From assembly GCF_037477895.1 (NCBI RefSeq), contig NZ_CP132744.1, forward strand, positions 2,294,001 to 2,358,000: a DNA stretch of 64,000 nucleotides, in the 5' to 3' direction. Positions 32,475 through 43,442 of the stretch are shown in pieces. The notes beneath the pieces were generated by a model. That model saw nothing but the letters and a program-made list of their open reading frames with translations. It had not been told where the DNA came from and did not search any database. This DNA is from Mycetohabitans endofungorum. Its GTDB lineage: Bacteria; Pseudomonadota; Gammaproteobacteria; Burkholderiales; Burkholderiaceae. The position numbers were made by a program, and so were the translations under genes. Every line of letters begins with the position of its first letter. Position 1 is the first letter of the stretch.

Positions 32475-33770
32475 ATGGGTGCATCTGTCTCGTCGTCCTC
32501 CGTCGCTCCGGCCGTGCGGCTGAAGGTCTGGCGCGCAGTGGCCGCCGCCTCGATCGGCAACGCGCTCGAATGGTTCGATCTGGTCGCCTACGGCTTCTTT
32601 GCGGTCGTCATCTCCCAGCAATTCTTCCCGGCCGGCAACGACACGATATCGTTGCTGCTCACTTTGGTCACGTTCGGCGTATCGTTCTTCATGCGACCGC
32701 TGGGCGCCATCGTGCTCGGCGCTTATGCGGACCGCGCCGGCCGCCGGGCCGCGCTGTCGCTGTCGATCTCGCTGATGATGGTCGGCACGCTGATCATCGC
32801 CGTGCTGCCCAATTACGCGACCATCGGCCTGGCCGCGCCGCTCATCCTAGTCATCGCGCGATTGCTGCAAGGCTTTTCCGCCGGCGGCGAGTTCGGCAGC
32901 GCCACCGCGTTCCTGGCTGAGCACATGCCGCAGCGCCGCGGCTTTCTCTCCAGTTGGCAAGTCGCCAGCCAGGGGCTCACGATGCTGCTCGCAGCCATCT
33001 TCGGCGTCGTGCTCAATGGCAACCTGTCACCCGCGCAAATGGATGCATGGGGCTGGCGGATCCCGTTTTTCTTCGGACTGTTGATTGGGCCGGTCGCATG
33101 GTATATCCGCAAGCGCGTCGATGAGACGCCCGAGTTCGTCGCAGCCGAGATGTCGAGCAAGACCACGTTGACACCCGTGCGCGATACGCTCGCGACGCAG
33201 AAGGAGCGTTTGCTGATCGCCATCGGTGTGGTAATTCTGGCCACCGTGTCCACGTATGTCGTGCTGTTCATGCCGACCTTTGCGGTGAAGCAGCTCGGCC
33301 TGCCGGCGTCGGCGTCGTTCGCCGCGATCCTGTTGACCGGTATGATCCAGCTGGTCGTGTCGCCATTGGTGGGCCACTGGTCCGACCGGCACGGCCGCAC
33401 CGGCATCATGCTCGCGTCGGCGATCACGATCCTCGTGCTGATCTACCCTGCGTTTGCGATGCTGGTTTCGCATCCGACCTTGGCGACGTTGCTGGTCGTG
33501 CAGATCATCTTCGGCTTTCTGATAAGCGGCTATTTCGCCACGCTGCCCGGGTTGCTATCGGAGATTTTCCCGGTCAGCACCCGCACGACCGGGCTATCGT
33601 TGTCGTACAACATTGCCGTGACGATCTTCGGCGGCTTTGCACCGTTCATCATCTCTTGGTTGATCGCATCGACCGGCACTAAGGTAGCGCCCGGCTTCTA
33701 CATGATCTTCGCGGCGGCGATTAGCATCGTTGCGCTGTTCGCGGTACGCTTGCGGCTCGCGGTGCGCTAA
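32475..33770 (+). CDS. MFS transporter, metabolite:H+ symporter (MHS) family
   Basis: 431-residue permease with about twelve transmembrane segments. The MHS-family opening SIGNALEWFDLVAYGFFAVVI and the loop motif GAYADRAGRRAALSLSI are diagnostic; GHWSDRHGRTGIMLA is the second-half counterpart. Relatives carry alpha-ketoglutarate, citrate, proline/betaine or shikimate; the substrate here cannot be decided. It stands alone downstream of the yceI genes and is convergent with secF. Confidence 0.9.
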   Translation: MGASVSSSSVAPAVRLKVWRAVAAASIGNALEWFDLVAYGFFAVVISQQFFPAGNDTISLLLTLVTFGVSFFMRPLGAIVLGAYADRAGRRAALSLSISLMMVGTLIIAVLPNYATIGLAAPLILVIARLLQGFSAGGEFGSATAFLAEHMPQRRGFLSSWQVASQGLTMLLAAIFGVVLNGNLSPAQMDAWGWRIPFFFGLLIGPVAWYIRKRVDETPEFVAAEMSSKTTLTPVRDTLATQKERLLIAIGVVILATVSTYVVLFMPTFAVKQLGLPASASFAAILLTGMIQLVVSPLVGHWSDRHGRTGIMLASAITILVLIYPAFAMLVSHPTLATLLVVQIIFGFLISGYFATLPGLLSEIFPVSTRTTGLSLSYNIAVTIFGGFAPFIISWLIASTGTKVAPGFYMIFAAAISIVALFAVRLRLAVR

Positions 33771-33783
33771 ACGCGCGAGCCGG

Positions 33784-33868
33784 TTGTAGCGGCCGTAGTG
33801 GTTGTAGCGGCCGTAGCAGTTGTCGTGCCGTAGCAATTGGCCGGTCCGAGTCATCACGGACCGGCCAA
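33784..33868. terminator. Short direct repeats and a perfect 12-bp inverted repeat between MFS gene and secF
   Basis: Two and a partial copy of GTTGTAGCGGCCGTAGYR (33784-33835) are followed by TTGGCCGGTCCG (33837-33848), loop AGTCATCA, and its perfect complement (33857-33868). With convergent genes on both sides it is probably a bidirectional transcription stop, although no T-tract follows. Confidence 0.55.
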
Positions 33869-33892
33869 CACGCCACAGCGCGGCGAGCGTGG

Positions 33893-34843
33893 CTACACCT
33901 GCGCGCCGGCGTTCGGATCGTTCGGATCGTACCCCGACTTCTTTTCCTTGATCAGGTCTTCGCGCTTGACCCCGAGCCACATCGCCAGCGCCGCTGCGAC
34001 GAACACCGACGAATAGATGCCGAACAAGATACCGATGGTCAGCGCCAGCGCAAAATAGTGCAGCGTTAGACCGCCGAACAAGAGCATCGACAACACCACC
34101 ATCTGCGTCGAGCCGTGCGTGATGATCGTGCGCGACATTGTGCTCGTAATCGCATGATTGATGACCTCGGTGACCGTCATCTTGCGCTCGCGCCGGAACG
34201 TCTCGCGAATCCGATCGAAAATGACCACGGATTCGTTGACTGAATAGCCGAGCACCGCGAGCACCGCGGCCAGCACCGACAGCGAGAATTCCCACTGGAA
34301 GAACGCAAAGAAACCCAGGATGATCACGACGTCGTGCAGATTCGCGATGATCCCGGCAATCGCATATTTCCATTCGAAGCGGAACGACAGGTAGATCACG
34401 ATGCCCACGACCACGCACGCGAGCGCAAGCAACCCGTCGGTCGCCAGCTCCTTGCCCACCTGCGGCCCGACGAACTCCACGCGCTGCAGCTTGATCTGCG
34501 CATCAAGCCCGTTCAGCGCGGCCATCACCTGGTCGCTTTGCTGCGCCGACGACAGCCCCCCCTTCAAGGGCAGCCGGATCAGCACATCACGCGACGTGCC
34601 AAAGGTCTGTACCTGCGCATCAGCATAGCCGATCTTGTCCAGCGCGCCGCGAATCGGGTCGACTTGCGCGGCTTGCGGCGTGTGGATTTCTAGCACGGTG
34701 CCGCCAGTAAATTCGACGGACAAATGCAGACCGCGATGCAGCAGAAAGAACACCGCGAGAAGGAACGTCACGAGCGAGATCACGTTGAAGATCAACGCCC
34801 GCTGCATAAACGGAATGTCTTTGCGAATCCGGAAAAATTCCAT
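33893..34843 (-). CDS. secF: Protein translocase subunit SecF
   Basis: 316-residue inner-membrane SecF, partner of SecD in proton-driven protein export. Landmarks: HLSVEFTGGTVLEI near the N-terminus, then the RND-type membrane block beginning FEWKYAIAGIIANLHDVVIILG and the conserved LGYSVNESVVIFDRIRE and TSMSRTIITHGST-like region. It follows secD after 18 bp. Orientation is minus, opposite to queA-tgt. Confidence 0.96.
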   Translation of the reverse strand: MEFFRIRKDIPFMQRALIFNVISLVTFLLAVFFLLHRGLHLSVEFTGGTVLEIHTPQAAQVDPIRGALDKIGYADAQVQTFGTSRDVLIRLPLKGGLSSAQQSDQVMAALNGLDAQIKLQRVEFVGPQVGKELATDGLLALACVVVGIVIYLSFRFEWKYAIAGIIANLHDVVIILGFFAFFQWEFSLSVLAAVLAVLGYSVNESVVIFDRIRETFRRERKMTVTEVINHAITSTMSRTIITHGSTQMVVLSMLLFGGLTLHYFALALTIGILFGIYSSVFVAAALAMWLGVKREDLIKEKKSGYDPNDPNAGAQV

Positions 34844-34861
34844 GAGGATCTCCGAGCGTGG

Positions 34862-36919
34862 TCAGCGGGACTGGCCCGGCTTAATCGGCGCATCACGTTG
34901 CGGTGTGCGTTCCGACGGGGGCACATCGCCGGGCCGCGGCACCGCTGGCGCATTGCGCCGCGCCGCGCGCTTCGGTCCCGTGCGCTTGGCGCCCGGGGTG
35001 CGTGGCAGCGCCTGCGCCGCACCGGCCGCCCCCTGCTGAGCAGATTCGGCGTACGCGACCGGTGCGCCTTCCGGACGCCATACCTGGCCAATGGACAGCG
35101 ACTTGAGCTTCTTCTTGCCGCCATACCACAGGTTCACCAGTCCACGGGCGAAGAATACTGCGGAAAACATCGATGTCAGGATGCCGATGCAGTGCACGAC
35201 CGCAAAGCCGCGCACCGGCCCGGAGCCGAATGCGAGCAGCGCCAGCCCAGCGATCAGCGTCGTGACGTTCGAATCCAGAATTGTCGCCCATGCATGCGAG
35301 AAGCCATTTTGGATCGCCAGTTGCGCGGGCGCGCCGCGGCGCAATTCTTCGCGGATGCGCTCGTTGATCAGCACGTTCGCGTCAATCGCCATGCCCAGTG
35401 CCAGTGCGATTGCCGCAATGCCGGGCAATGTCAACGTCGCCTGCATCACCGACAGCACCGCAACGAGCAGCAGCAGGTTCACCGACAACGCAATCACCGA
35501 GATCAGTCCGAACAACATGTAGTACGCGATCATGAACACCGCGATCGCGACAAACCCGTACTGCACCGAGTCGAAACCTTTTCTAATGTTGTCCGCGCCC
35601 AGGCTCGGTCCAATCGTGCGTTCCTCGATGATCTCCATTGGCGCGGCCAGTGAACCGGCGCGCAACAACAGCGCGAGATCGGTCGCCGCCTGAGGCGTCG
35701 GCTGGCCGGTGATCTGGAAGTTTTCGCCAAGCTCGGACTGGATCGTCGCCACCGTCAGCACCTCGCCCTTGTTCTTCTCGAACAACACGATCGCCATTGG
35801 CTTGCCGATGTTGTCGCGCGACACGTCGCGCAGCACCCGTCCGCCGCGCGCATCGAGGCGGATCTTCACTGCCGGACGCTGGTGCTCGTCGAAACCGGCC
35901 GATGCGTCGGTGATCCGGTCGCCGGTAAAGATCACTTGTTTCTTCAGGTACACCGGCGCGCCGTTGCCCTGCGTGAACAGATCATCACCAGCCGGCACCG
36001 GATCGTTGATGTTGCGCACCAAATTCTGGTAATCGGCCATGCGGGCCTCGAGCGTCGCGGTCCGCCCGATGATGTCCTTGGCCTTTGCGGTGTCCTGCAC
36101 GCCGGGCAGTTCGACGACGATCCGGTCCACGCCCTGTTGCTGCACGATCGGTTCCGCGACGCCGAGTTCGTTGACTCGGTTGTGCAGCGTTGTGATGTTT
36201 TGCTTTAGCGCGCTGTCCAGCACCGTTTTTTGCGCGGCCGGTGTGAACGCGCCCACGACCTGGTAGCCGCCGGCAGCCGGCTGCACCTGCCAGGTCAACT
36301 CGGTGACGTTGTCCGACAGCAGCTGGCCCGCGCGGTTCGCGACGTCCTGATCGACGAAGTTGACTACCACCGTCTGGCCGACGCGGTTCACGCCGCCATC
36401 GCGGATCGACTTGTCGCGCAGCAGCGTACGCGCATCAGCTGCATCCGAATCGAGCTTCTTGTTCAGCGCGCCGGCCAGGTCCACCTGCAACAGGAAGTGC
36501 ACGCCGCCGCGCAAGTCCAGGCCCAGGTACATCGGCAGCGCGTGCAGCGACGCTAACCAGCGCGGCGAGGCCGATTGCAGGTTCAGCGCGACGATATAGG
36601 TCGGATCCGCCGGATCGGCATTGAGCGCCTTTTGCAGCAGGTCCTTCACGCGCAGTTGCGTGTCGGTGTCCTTCAGCCGCACGCGGATAGTCGCGTTCTG
36701 ACTCGTGTTGTCAAACGTCACGTCGTCCGCCTGCACGCCGTTCGCGGCGAGCGTCGACTCAACAGTATTGAGCACCGACGAGTCCAGCTTGACCGTCGCC
36801 TTGCCGCTGGACACCTGCACCGCCGGCGCCTCGCCGAAGAAGTTGGGCAGCGTGTACAGCAAGCCGATGGCAAGCGCCATCAGCATCACGACGTATTTCC
36901 AGAGGGGATAGCGATTCAT
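34862..36919 (-). CDS. secD: Protein translocase subunit SecD
   Basis: 685-residue SecD. N-terminal membrane helix (KYVVMLMALAIGLLYTLPNF), P1 region motif LGLDLRGGVHFLLQVD, and the RND membrane block with ERTIGPSLGADNIRKGFDS, LPGIAAIALALGMAIDANVLI and ERIREELRRG. The final about 70 residues are a basic, Pro/Ala-rich cytoplasmic tail not found in E. coli SecD (615 residues). It lies between yajC and secF in one operon. Confidence 0.96.
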   Translation of the reverse strand: MNRYPLWKYVVMLMALAIGLLYTLPNFFGEAPAVQVSSGKATVKLDSSVLNTVESTLAANGVQADDVTFDNTSQNATIRVRLKDTDTQLRVKDLLQKALNADPADPTYIVALNLQSASPRWLASLHALPMYLGLDLRGGVHFLLQVDLAGALNKKLDSDAADARTLLRDKSIRDGGVNRVGQTVVVNFVDQDVANRAGQLLSDNVTELTWQVQPAAGGYQVVGAFTPAAQKTVLDSALKQNITTLHNRVNELGVAEPIVQQQGVDRIVVELPGVQDTAKAKDIIGRTATLEARMADYQNLVRNINDPVPAGDDLFTQGNGAPVYLKKQVIFTGDRITDASAGFDEHQRPAVKIRLDARGGRVLRDVSRDNIGKPMAIVLFEKNKGEVLTVATIQSELGENFQITGQPTPQAATDLALLLRAGSLAAPMEIIEERTIGPSLGADNIRKGFDSVQYGFVAIAVFMIAYYMLFGLISVIALSVNLLLLVAVLSVMQATLTLPGIAAIALALGMAIDANVLINERIREELRRGAPAQLAIQNGFSHAWATILDSNVTTLIAGLALLAFGSGPVRGFAVVHCIGILTSMFSAVFFARGLVNLWYGGKKKLKSLSIGQVWRPEGAPVAYAESAQQGAAGAAQALPRTPGAKRTGPKRAARRNAPAVPRPGDVPPSERTPQRDAPIKPGQSR

Positions 36920-37030
36920 GGAATGACCGGACAGAGGAATTCTGGCGCGACGCTCGCCGGGCTGTATCCGCTTCGGCGCGCGGTCGGTGCACCAGGCGCC
37001 GTGCCGCGCGGACCGGACACACGCCGGCGA

Positions 37031-37360
37031 TCAGAGCGACTTGATCGTGCCCTTGGGCAGGATCGCCGAGACCGCGCTCTTTTGCACGGTGACCTCGACG
37101 CCGTCGGACAACTCGACGCCAACATAGGCCTCGCCGACCTTCGTGACCTTGCCCACGATGCCCCCGGACGTGAGCACTTCGTCGCCCTTGGTCATCGCGG
37201 CGAGCATGTTCCGGTGCTCCTTCTGCCGCTTCATCTGAGGACGGATCATGAAGAAATACAGCACCACGATCATCAGGATGAAGAAGCCGTACGTCTGGAT
37301 AAAGCCGGCGGCACCGCCTGCGGCGGGTGCCGCCTGGGCGTACGCATTAGAAATGAACAC
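37031..37360 (-). CDS. yajC: Preprotein translocase auxiliary subunit YajC (GTG start)
   Basis: 109-residue YajC, the small membrane protein associated with SecDF. One transmembrane helix (YGFFILMIVVLYFFMIRPQ) and the conserved MKRQKEHRNMLAAMTKGDEV and VLTSGGIVGKV follow. A GTG at 37360 with GGAGAG upstream is the start; no ATG is suitably placed. It precedes secD by 111 bp. Confidence 0.93.
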   Translation of the reverse strand: MFISNAYAQAAPAAGGAAGFIQTYGFFILMIVVLYFFMIRPQMKRQKEHRNMLAAMTKGDEVLTSGGIVGKVTKVGEAYVGVELSDGVEVTVQKSAVSAILPKGTIKSL

Positions 37361-37565
37361 GTTGGTCTCTCCGTGGTGGAAGGTCAAAATAGCCGAACAT
37401 TCTACCATCTGCCCAGGACGGCAAAGTACCGTCTGGCGGCTGTACGGGCCGATGCGGCGGACGCGGCAGCGCCCACGGCCAGGACATCGGGACTCAGAGC
37501 CGGCCCATCGGTCGCGTGGCCACGTACAATACACACTGGTCCGTTTTGCGCCCGGCGCGTCCCCC

Positions 37566-38858
37566 ATGTCCTTCGCCACCTGCCTCGAATTCTTCGCCCC
37601 CTGCCCCCGCGGCCTGGAGGGCGCGCTCGCCGTCGAACTCGGCGAGCTGTCCGCGTTTGCCGCCGATCCGACGTTCGCCGTGCAAGCGCCGGCGGCCGGC
37701 GGCGTGCCGTTCAGCGGTGCATGGGCTGCCGCCATCGCAGCCAACCTACATTCACGGATCGCCAGCCGGATCCTGCTGAAGATCGCCGCGCGGCCCTATC
37801 GCGACGAGCACGATATCTACGCGCTGGCACGCGAGCAGCCGTGGGAGCAATGGTTCAACGCTAGTCGCACGTTGCGGGTGGACGTGACCGCGATCAAGTC
37901 GCCGCTGCGCAGTCTGGAATTTACGACGCTGCGCATCAAGGACGCGATCTGCGACCGGCTGCGCGAGCAAACCGGTGCGCGGCCCAGCATCGACACCGCC
38001 GAACCCGACGTGCGGGTGCAGGCGTTCGTCACCGCCACAAACTGCACGCTGTACCTGGACACCTCCGGCGAGCCGTTGTTCAAGCGCGGGTGGCGCCTAG
38101 ACAAAGGCGCCGCGCCATTGCGCGAGAATCTGGCCGCCGGAATCCTGCGGCTGACCGGCTGGACACCAGGCACGCCGCTGTTCGATCCGATGTGCGGCAG
38201 CGGCACGTTCATCGCCGAGGCCGCGCAGATCGCGCTAGGCATCGCGCCAGGCGTGGAGCGGCGTTTCGGATTCGAAAAGCTCAAGCACTATGATGTCGGC
38301 GCGTGGCAGCGCCTGAAGGCGCAAGCGCTGGACGCTAAACGCGAGGCCGGCGCGCGCGCCACGCCGGGCGATGCCCTGTCGATCTACGGCAGCGACGTAT
38401 CCGGCGACATGCTGGCTAAGGCCGCCGCGAACCTGCAGCGCGCAGGTGCGCCCATGGTGCCGCTCAAGCAACTCGATGCGCGCGACATCGTGGCGCCATG
38501 CGACACGCCGGGCGTGCTGGTAGCCAATCCGCCCTACGGCGAGCGAATCACCATGCGCGGCCGCAGCGCCCGCACAGACGACGGCGATGGCACGAGATTT
38601 CAGCGCGCCCGTCCGGACGACGCGGACAGCGCGTTCTTCCGCTCGTTCGGCGACGTGCTCAAGCAGCGGTTCCCCGGCTGGCACGCGTTCGTGCTCAGCG
38701 CCGATCGTACCCTGCCCGGCCAGATGCGGCTGCGCGAATCGACGAAGACGCCGTTGTACAACGGCGCGCTCGAATGCCGGCTGTTCCGCTTCGATCTGGT
38801 CGCCGGCGCGATGCGGCAACGCTCGGCGACGCGCGCGCAGACGGACTCATCCGATTGA
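37566..38858 (+). CDS. THUMP-domain class I SAM-dependent RNA methyltransferase (RlmL N-terminal-like)
   Basis: 430 residues from ATG 37566. An N-terminal ferredoxin-like and THUMP RNA-binding region (about residues 1-165) is followed by a Rossmann methyltransferase: [21 protein letters not shown] is the SAM-binding motif and [10 protein letters not shown] the catalytic NPPY motif of N2-guanine methyltransferases. It corresponds to the N-terminal half of E. coli RlmL (m2G2445 of 23S rRNA). The RlmK-type second half is absent, as is common in betaproteobacteria. The exact target nucleotide is inferred. Confidence 0.88.
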   Translation: MSFATCLEFFAPCPRGLEGALAVELGELSAFAADPTFAVQAPAAGGVPFSGAWAAAIAANLHSRIASRILLKIAARPYRDEHDIYALAREQPWEQWFNASRTLRVDVTAIKSPLRSLEFTTLRIKDAICDRLREQTGARPSIDTAEPDVRVQAFVTATNCTLYLDTSGEPLFKRGWRLDKGAAPLRENLAAGILRLTGWTPGTPLFDPMCGSGTFIAEAAQIALGIAPGVERRFGFEKLKHYDVGAWQRLKAQALDAKREAGARATPGDALSIYGSDVSGDMLAKAAANLQRAGAPMVPLKQLDARDIVAPCDTPGVLVANPPYGERITMRGRSARTDDGDGTRFQRARPDDADSAFFRSFGDVLKQRFPGWHAFVLSADRTLPGQMRLRESTKTPLYNGALECRLFRFDLVAGAMRQRSATRAQTDSSD

Positions 38859-39172
38859 ACGGCCCGGCGCTGGCAACGCGCATACGCCCCGCCCCAGCTT
38901 CTTTCTTGGCCGTCTCCGGCGTCGCCGCAACGCGCGTTTCGCCTTCCCGCGTGTCGGCAGGCATACCGATCTGCCTCGTTGACCTCCTTGAGCGCCTATC
39001 GGTGCCGGTGACGCCGCGTCCGACATCATTATCTACAAGCGGGCAATGCAATAGGGACCTGGATCGCGCCACACGGTCGCGGGTCGGTGTCCGCCACCGG
39101 ATGGGCCGCCGTGACGGCGCGCGGATGGGAAGGCCGCTCGCTGCACCCGACAGCGGTACAATATTGGCTCTT
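38859..39172. other. Intergenic stretch, no gene recognised
   Basis: 314 bp between the rRNA methyltransferase and the Nudix gene. Reading all six frames gives only short, non-homologous frames of biased composition. The promoter for the Nudix-mnmA genes probably lies near its right end, but no convincing -35/-10 pair was found. Confidence 0.5.
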
Positions 39173-39653
39173 ATGGATACGCAACTGTGGGCGCCGCACG
39201 TGACCGTGGCCGCCATCGTCGAGCATGGGCAGCGGTTCCTGCTGGTCGAGGAGCACACGCCGCACGGGCTGCGGCTGAACCAGCCGGCTGGTCACCTGGA
39301 GCCGGGCGAAACGCTGCTCGAGGCGGTCGTGCGCGAAACGCTCGAGGAGACCGACCGGGCAGGTGTTCACGCCGCAGGCGTTGGTTGGCGTGTACGTCGC
39401 GCAGTTCGAGCGGGGGCACGGTGTGCCGGCCACCTATGTCCGCTTTACGTACTGCGGCACCGCCAGTCACGCTCCAGTCCCGCGCAAGCTCGACCCCGAT
39501 ATCCTGCGCACGCTCTGGCTGAGCGCCGACGCGGTGCGCGCACAAGCGTCGCGCCACCGTACGCCGCTCGTGTTGCACTGTATCGAGGACTACCTGGCGG
39601 GACGCCGCTATCCGCTCGAGTTCGTGCAATCCTACCCGGCCGCACCGCGCTAA
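39173..39653 (+). pseudogene. Nudix hydrolase (NudJ-like), frameshifted
   Basis: Two frames together encode a complete Nudix hydrolase of about 160 residues. The first (from ATG 39173) gives [18 protein letters not shown] and the intact Nudix box [20 protein letters not shown]. It then leaves frame, and the continuation [20 protein letters not shown] to [12 protein letters not shown] is read one base shifted up to 39653. Removing one G from GGG at 39357-39359 restores a continuous [16 protein letters not shown]. It precedes mnmA, as nudJ does in E. coli. It is a decayed gene, a sequencing error, or a programmed shift; the first two are more likely. Confidence 0.85.
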
Positions 39654-39742
39654 ATAGCGTACCGCGACCGGCTTTGAGCAACCCAACCGGCGCTCGCGCC
39701 GCGTGGCGCCCGCGGCGCCCAAACTGGCAACGGTAACGCATC

Positions 39743-40885
39743 ATGGCAAAGCAACGCGTGGTCGTCGGCATGTCCGGCGGCGTGGATTCGTCGGTCGCCG
39801 CGTGGCTGCTCAAGCAGCAGGGCTACGACGTGGTCGGCCTGTTCATGAAGAACTGGGAAGACGACGACGACAGCGAATATTGCGCGAGCCGGCAGGACTG
39901 GATCGACGTCGTATCGGTCGCGGACCTCGTCGGCATCGACGTCGAAGCGGTAAACTTCGCCGCGCAGTACAAGGACAGGGTCTTTGCCGAGTTCCTGCGC
40001 GAGTATTCGGCGGGCCGCACGCCCAATCCGGATGTGCTGTGCAATGCAGAGATCAAATTCAAGGCATTCCTAGACCACGCGATGGCGCTGGGTGCGCAAA
40101 CCATCGCGACCGGCCACTACGCCCGCGTGCGCCGGGTCGGCGAGCGGTTTGAACTGCTCAAGGCACTGGACTCGTCCAAGGACCAATCCTACTTCCTGCA
40201 TCGCCTGAACCAATCGCAGTTGAGCCGCACACTGTTTCCGCTCGGCGAAATGCCCAAGGCGCGGGTTCGCGAGATTGCTGCGCAAATCGGGTTGCCCAAC
40301 GCGGCAAAAAAGGACTCGACTGGCATCTGCTTCATCGGCGAACGGCCATTCCGCACGTTCCTGAACCGCTATCTGCCGACCCGCCCCGGCCCGATGAAAA
40401 CCCCGGAGGGCAAGGTCGTCGGCGAACACATCGGGCTCGCATTTTACACGTTGGGTCAGCGCAAGGGGATCGGCTTGGGCGGCAGCCGCGATGGCAGCGG
40501 CGAGCCGTGGTTCGTCGCCGGCAAGGACATAGCGGGCAACACACTGTATGTCGTGCAGGGGCACGATCACCCGTGGTTGCTCAGCTCGACGCTGCAGGCG
40601 GGGAACGCCAGTTGGATTTCAGGCGCAGCACCGCAGGAAGGACACCCGTGTGCGGCCAAGACACGCTATCGCCAGCAGGACGCGACCTGCATATTCCAGC
40701 ATGCACCAGACGGGCACTTTGCGTTGCGCTTCGCGCAGCCGCAATGGGCGGTGACGCCGGGACAATCCGCCGTGCTGTACGACGGCGACGTGTGCTTGGG
40801 CGGCGGCATCATCGGCGCCACGTCGGCGCCGTTCACGCCTGCGGCAACGTATCGACAAACGCCTGCCGCTGCGACAGCTTCGTAA
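39743..40885 (+). CDS. mnmA: tRNA-specific 2-thiouridylase MnmA
   Basis: Thiolates U34 of Lys, Glu and Gln tRNAs. 380 residues. PP-loop ATPase motif [15 protein letters not shown] at the N-terminus; catalytic cysteines in [12 protein letters not shown] and [24 protein letters not shown] and the C-terminal beta-barrel [13 protein letters not shown]. Most MnmA proteins end soon after GGGII; here about 20 extra residues run into the 3' end of the convergent GST gene (53-bp overlap). It lies between the Nudix gene and purB, the same neighbourhood as in E. coli. Confidence 0.95.
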   Translation: MAKQRVVVGMSGGVDSSVAAWLLKQQGYDVVGLFMKNWEDDDDSEYCASRQDWIDVVSVADLVGIDVEAVNFAAQYKDRVFAEFLREYSAGRTPNPDVLCNAEIKFKAFLDHAMALGAQTIATGHYARVRRVGERFELLKALDSSKDQSYFLHRLNQSQLSRTLFPLGEMPKARVREIAAQIGLPNAAKKDSTGICFIGERPFRTFLNRYLPTRPGPMKTPEGKVVGEHIGLAFYTLGQRKGIGLGGSRDGSGEPWFVAGKDIAGNTLYVVQGHDHPWLLSSTLQAGNASWISGAAPQEGHPCAAKTRYRQQDATCIFQHAPDGHFALRFAQPQWAVTPGQSAVLYDGDVCLGGGIIGATSAPFTPAATYRQTPAAATAS

Positions 40886-41444
40886 AGTGCTTGTCCAGAT
40901 TCGGGTGCGCATCGCGCCACGCAAGCTCCGACATGCGAAAGTCTAGGTAGCCGAGCGTACAGCCGAGCGCAATGTCGGCCAGCGTGTAGTGATTGCCGTG
41001 GCACCACGGCCGCTCGCCGAGTCCGCGCGCCATCGCAGCAAGGCCGGCGTGGATCTTGCGTTGTTGCCGCTCCACCCACGCTTGACTACGCTGCCCCTCG
41101 TCGCGCTGCGTAGCTTCGACCCGCACCAGCACCGCAGCCTCGAGCACTCCATCGGTCAGCGCCTCCCAGCCACGCACCGCGGCGCGCTCGCGGCCAAGCT
41201 GCGGCAACAGTTTGCCCACCGGCGTCAGCGTGTCGACGTACTCGCAAATGACCCGCGAATCGAACATCGCCTCGCCGTCCTCCATGACCAGGCATGGCAC
41301 CTTGCCCAGCGGATTGAAGTCGTGAATGACCGTATCGACCGCCCAGGGATTCTCGAGCACCAGCTTGTAGTCGATTTTCTTTTCAGCCATCACGATCCGT
41401 ACCTTGCGAACGAACGGGCTGCTGAGCGAACCGATTAATTTCAT
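40833..41444 (-). CDS. Glutathione S-transferase family protein
   Basis: 203-residue GST. N-terminal thioredoxin-like domain begins [22 protein letters not shown], with the glutathione-binding [14 protein letters not shown] (cis-Pro) and [11 protein letters not shown]; an alpha-helical C-terminal domain follows ([16 protein letters not shown]). Ser in SSPFVRK may be the catalytic residue. E. coli YibF is a comparable protein. The 3' end overlaps mnmA tail to tail. Confidence 0.9.
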   Translation of the reverse strand: MKLIGSLSSPFVRKVRIVMAEKKIDYKLVLENPWAVDTVIHDFNPLGKVPCLVMEDGEAMFDSRVICEYVDTLTPVGKLLPQLGRERAAVRGWEALTDGVLEAAVLVRVEATQRDEGQRSQAWVERQQRKIHAGLAAMARGLGERPWCHGNHYTLADIALGCTLGYLDFRMSELAWRDAHPNLDKHFTKLSQRQAFVDTLPQA

Positions 41445-41575
41445 CTTTCCCCTTCAGAGAGTCTTGGGCGATATAGCGCCCCCGGACATCATCTTATCCG
41501 TCGCATTCGCGCGACAGGCACTCTAACGCGTGACCATTGTGTTTGGATTACAACAGCCTGAAACGGTGCATGAAC

Positions 41576-41736
41576 CGCCGCCGCATCTCAGTGCGGCGGC
41601 GCTCTGGTAGTACGGTGCCCTGGCAGTACGGCGCCCTGGCAGTACGGCGCCCTGGCAGTACGGCGCCCTGACAGTACGGCGCCCTGGCAGTACGGTGCTC
41701 TGGCAGCACGACATACCGGCAGTACGGCGCACCGGC
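41576..41736. repeat. 16-bp minisatellite and adjoining perfect hairpin
   Basis: Eight units of exactly 16 bp (consensus AGTACGGCGCCCTGGC) start at 41609, 41625, 41641, 41657, 41673, 41689, 41705 and 41721; the last two are degenerate. Just before them lies a perfect 10-bp inverted repeat, CGCCGCCGCA (41576-41585) and TGCGGCGGCG (41592-41601), loop TCTCAG. The remainder of the 385-bp gap between the GST gene and purB shows nothing recognisable apart from the purB promoter region, presumably within 41740-41829. Confidence 0.93.
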
Positions 41737-41748
41737 GACGTGGCGTAA

Positions 41749-43218
<1,470 letters not shown>

Positions 43219-43277
43219 CATCGATGCGCCGGCCGTGACGGGCGCGCATGCCGAGGTAGCCGCTCGGGCCGTGTGGA

Positions 43278-43437
43278 TCAACGGGTGCGCGCGGCCAACC
43301 GCTCGAGTACCCGGCCGACGATGCGCTCCGGCGGCTCATCGATGCTCACCGTAATCGCCTCGTCAGGCCCGGCTCCTCGAGCGTGTCCCATTGACGTTGC
43401 AGCAACGACGGGCCAAAGAAGTGGCCGGTGCGGTGGT
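43278..43437 (-). pseudogene. Gluconokinase (gntK) C-terminal remnant
   Basis: Minus-strand reading directly downstream of eda gives HRTGHFFGPSLLQRQWDTLE followed, after a one-base shift near 43366, by DEAITVSIDEPPERIVGRVL and the end ERLAARTR. This matches the final third of gluconokinase (compare GHFF and LQEPGADE in E. coli GntK). The ATP-binding N-terminal two-thirds are absent; the remnant abuts the eda stop. The gene is therefore deleted and frameshifted. Phosphorylation of free gluconate would be lost unless a paralogue exists elsewhere. Confidence 0.82.
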
Positions 43438-43442
43438 TAAGC

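Noticed and set aside
38859..39172. Possible decayed gene between the rRNA methyltransferase and the Nudix gene
   Set aside because: All frames were read; none showed a recognisable domain fragment, unlike the other remnants in this window.
41609..41736. CRISPR array
   Set aside because: The 16-bp units are directly adjacent with no spacers and no cas genes lie nearby.
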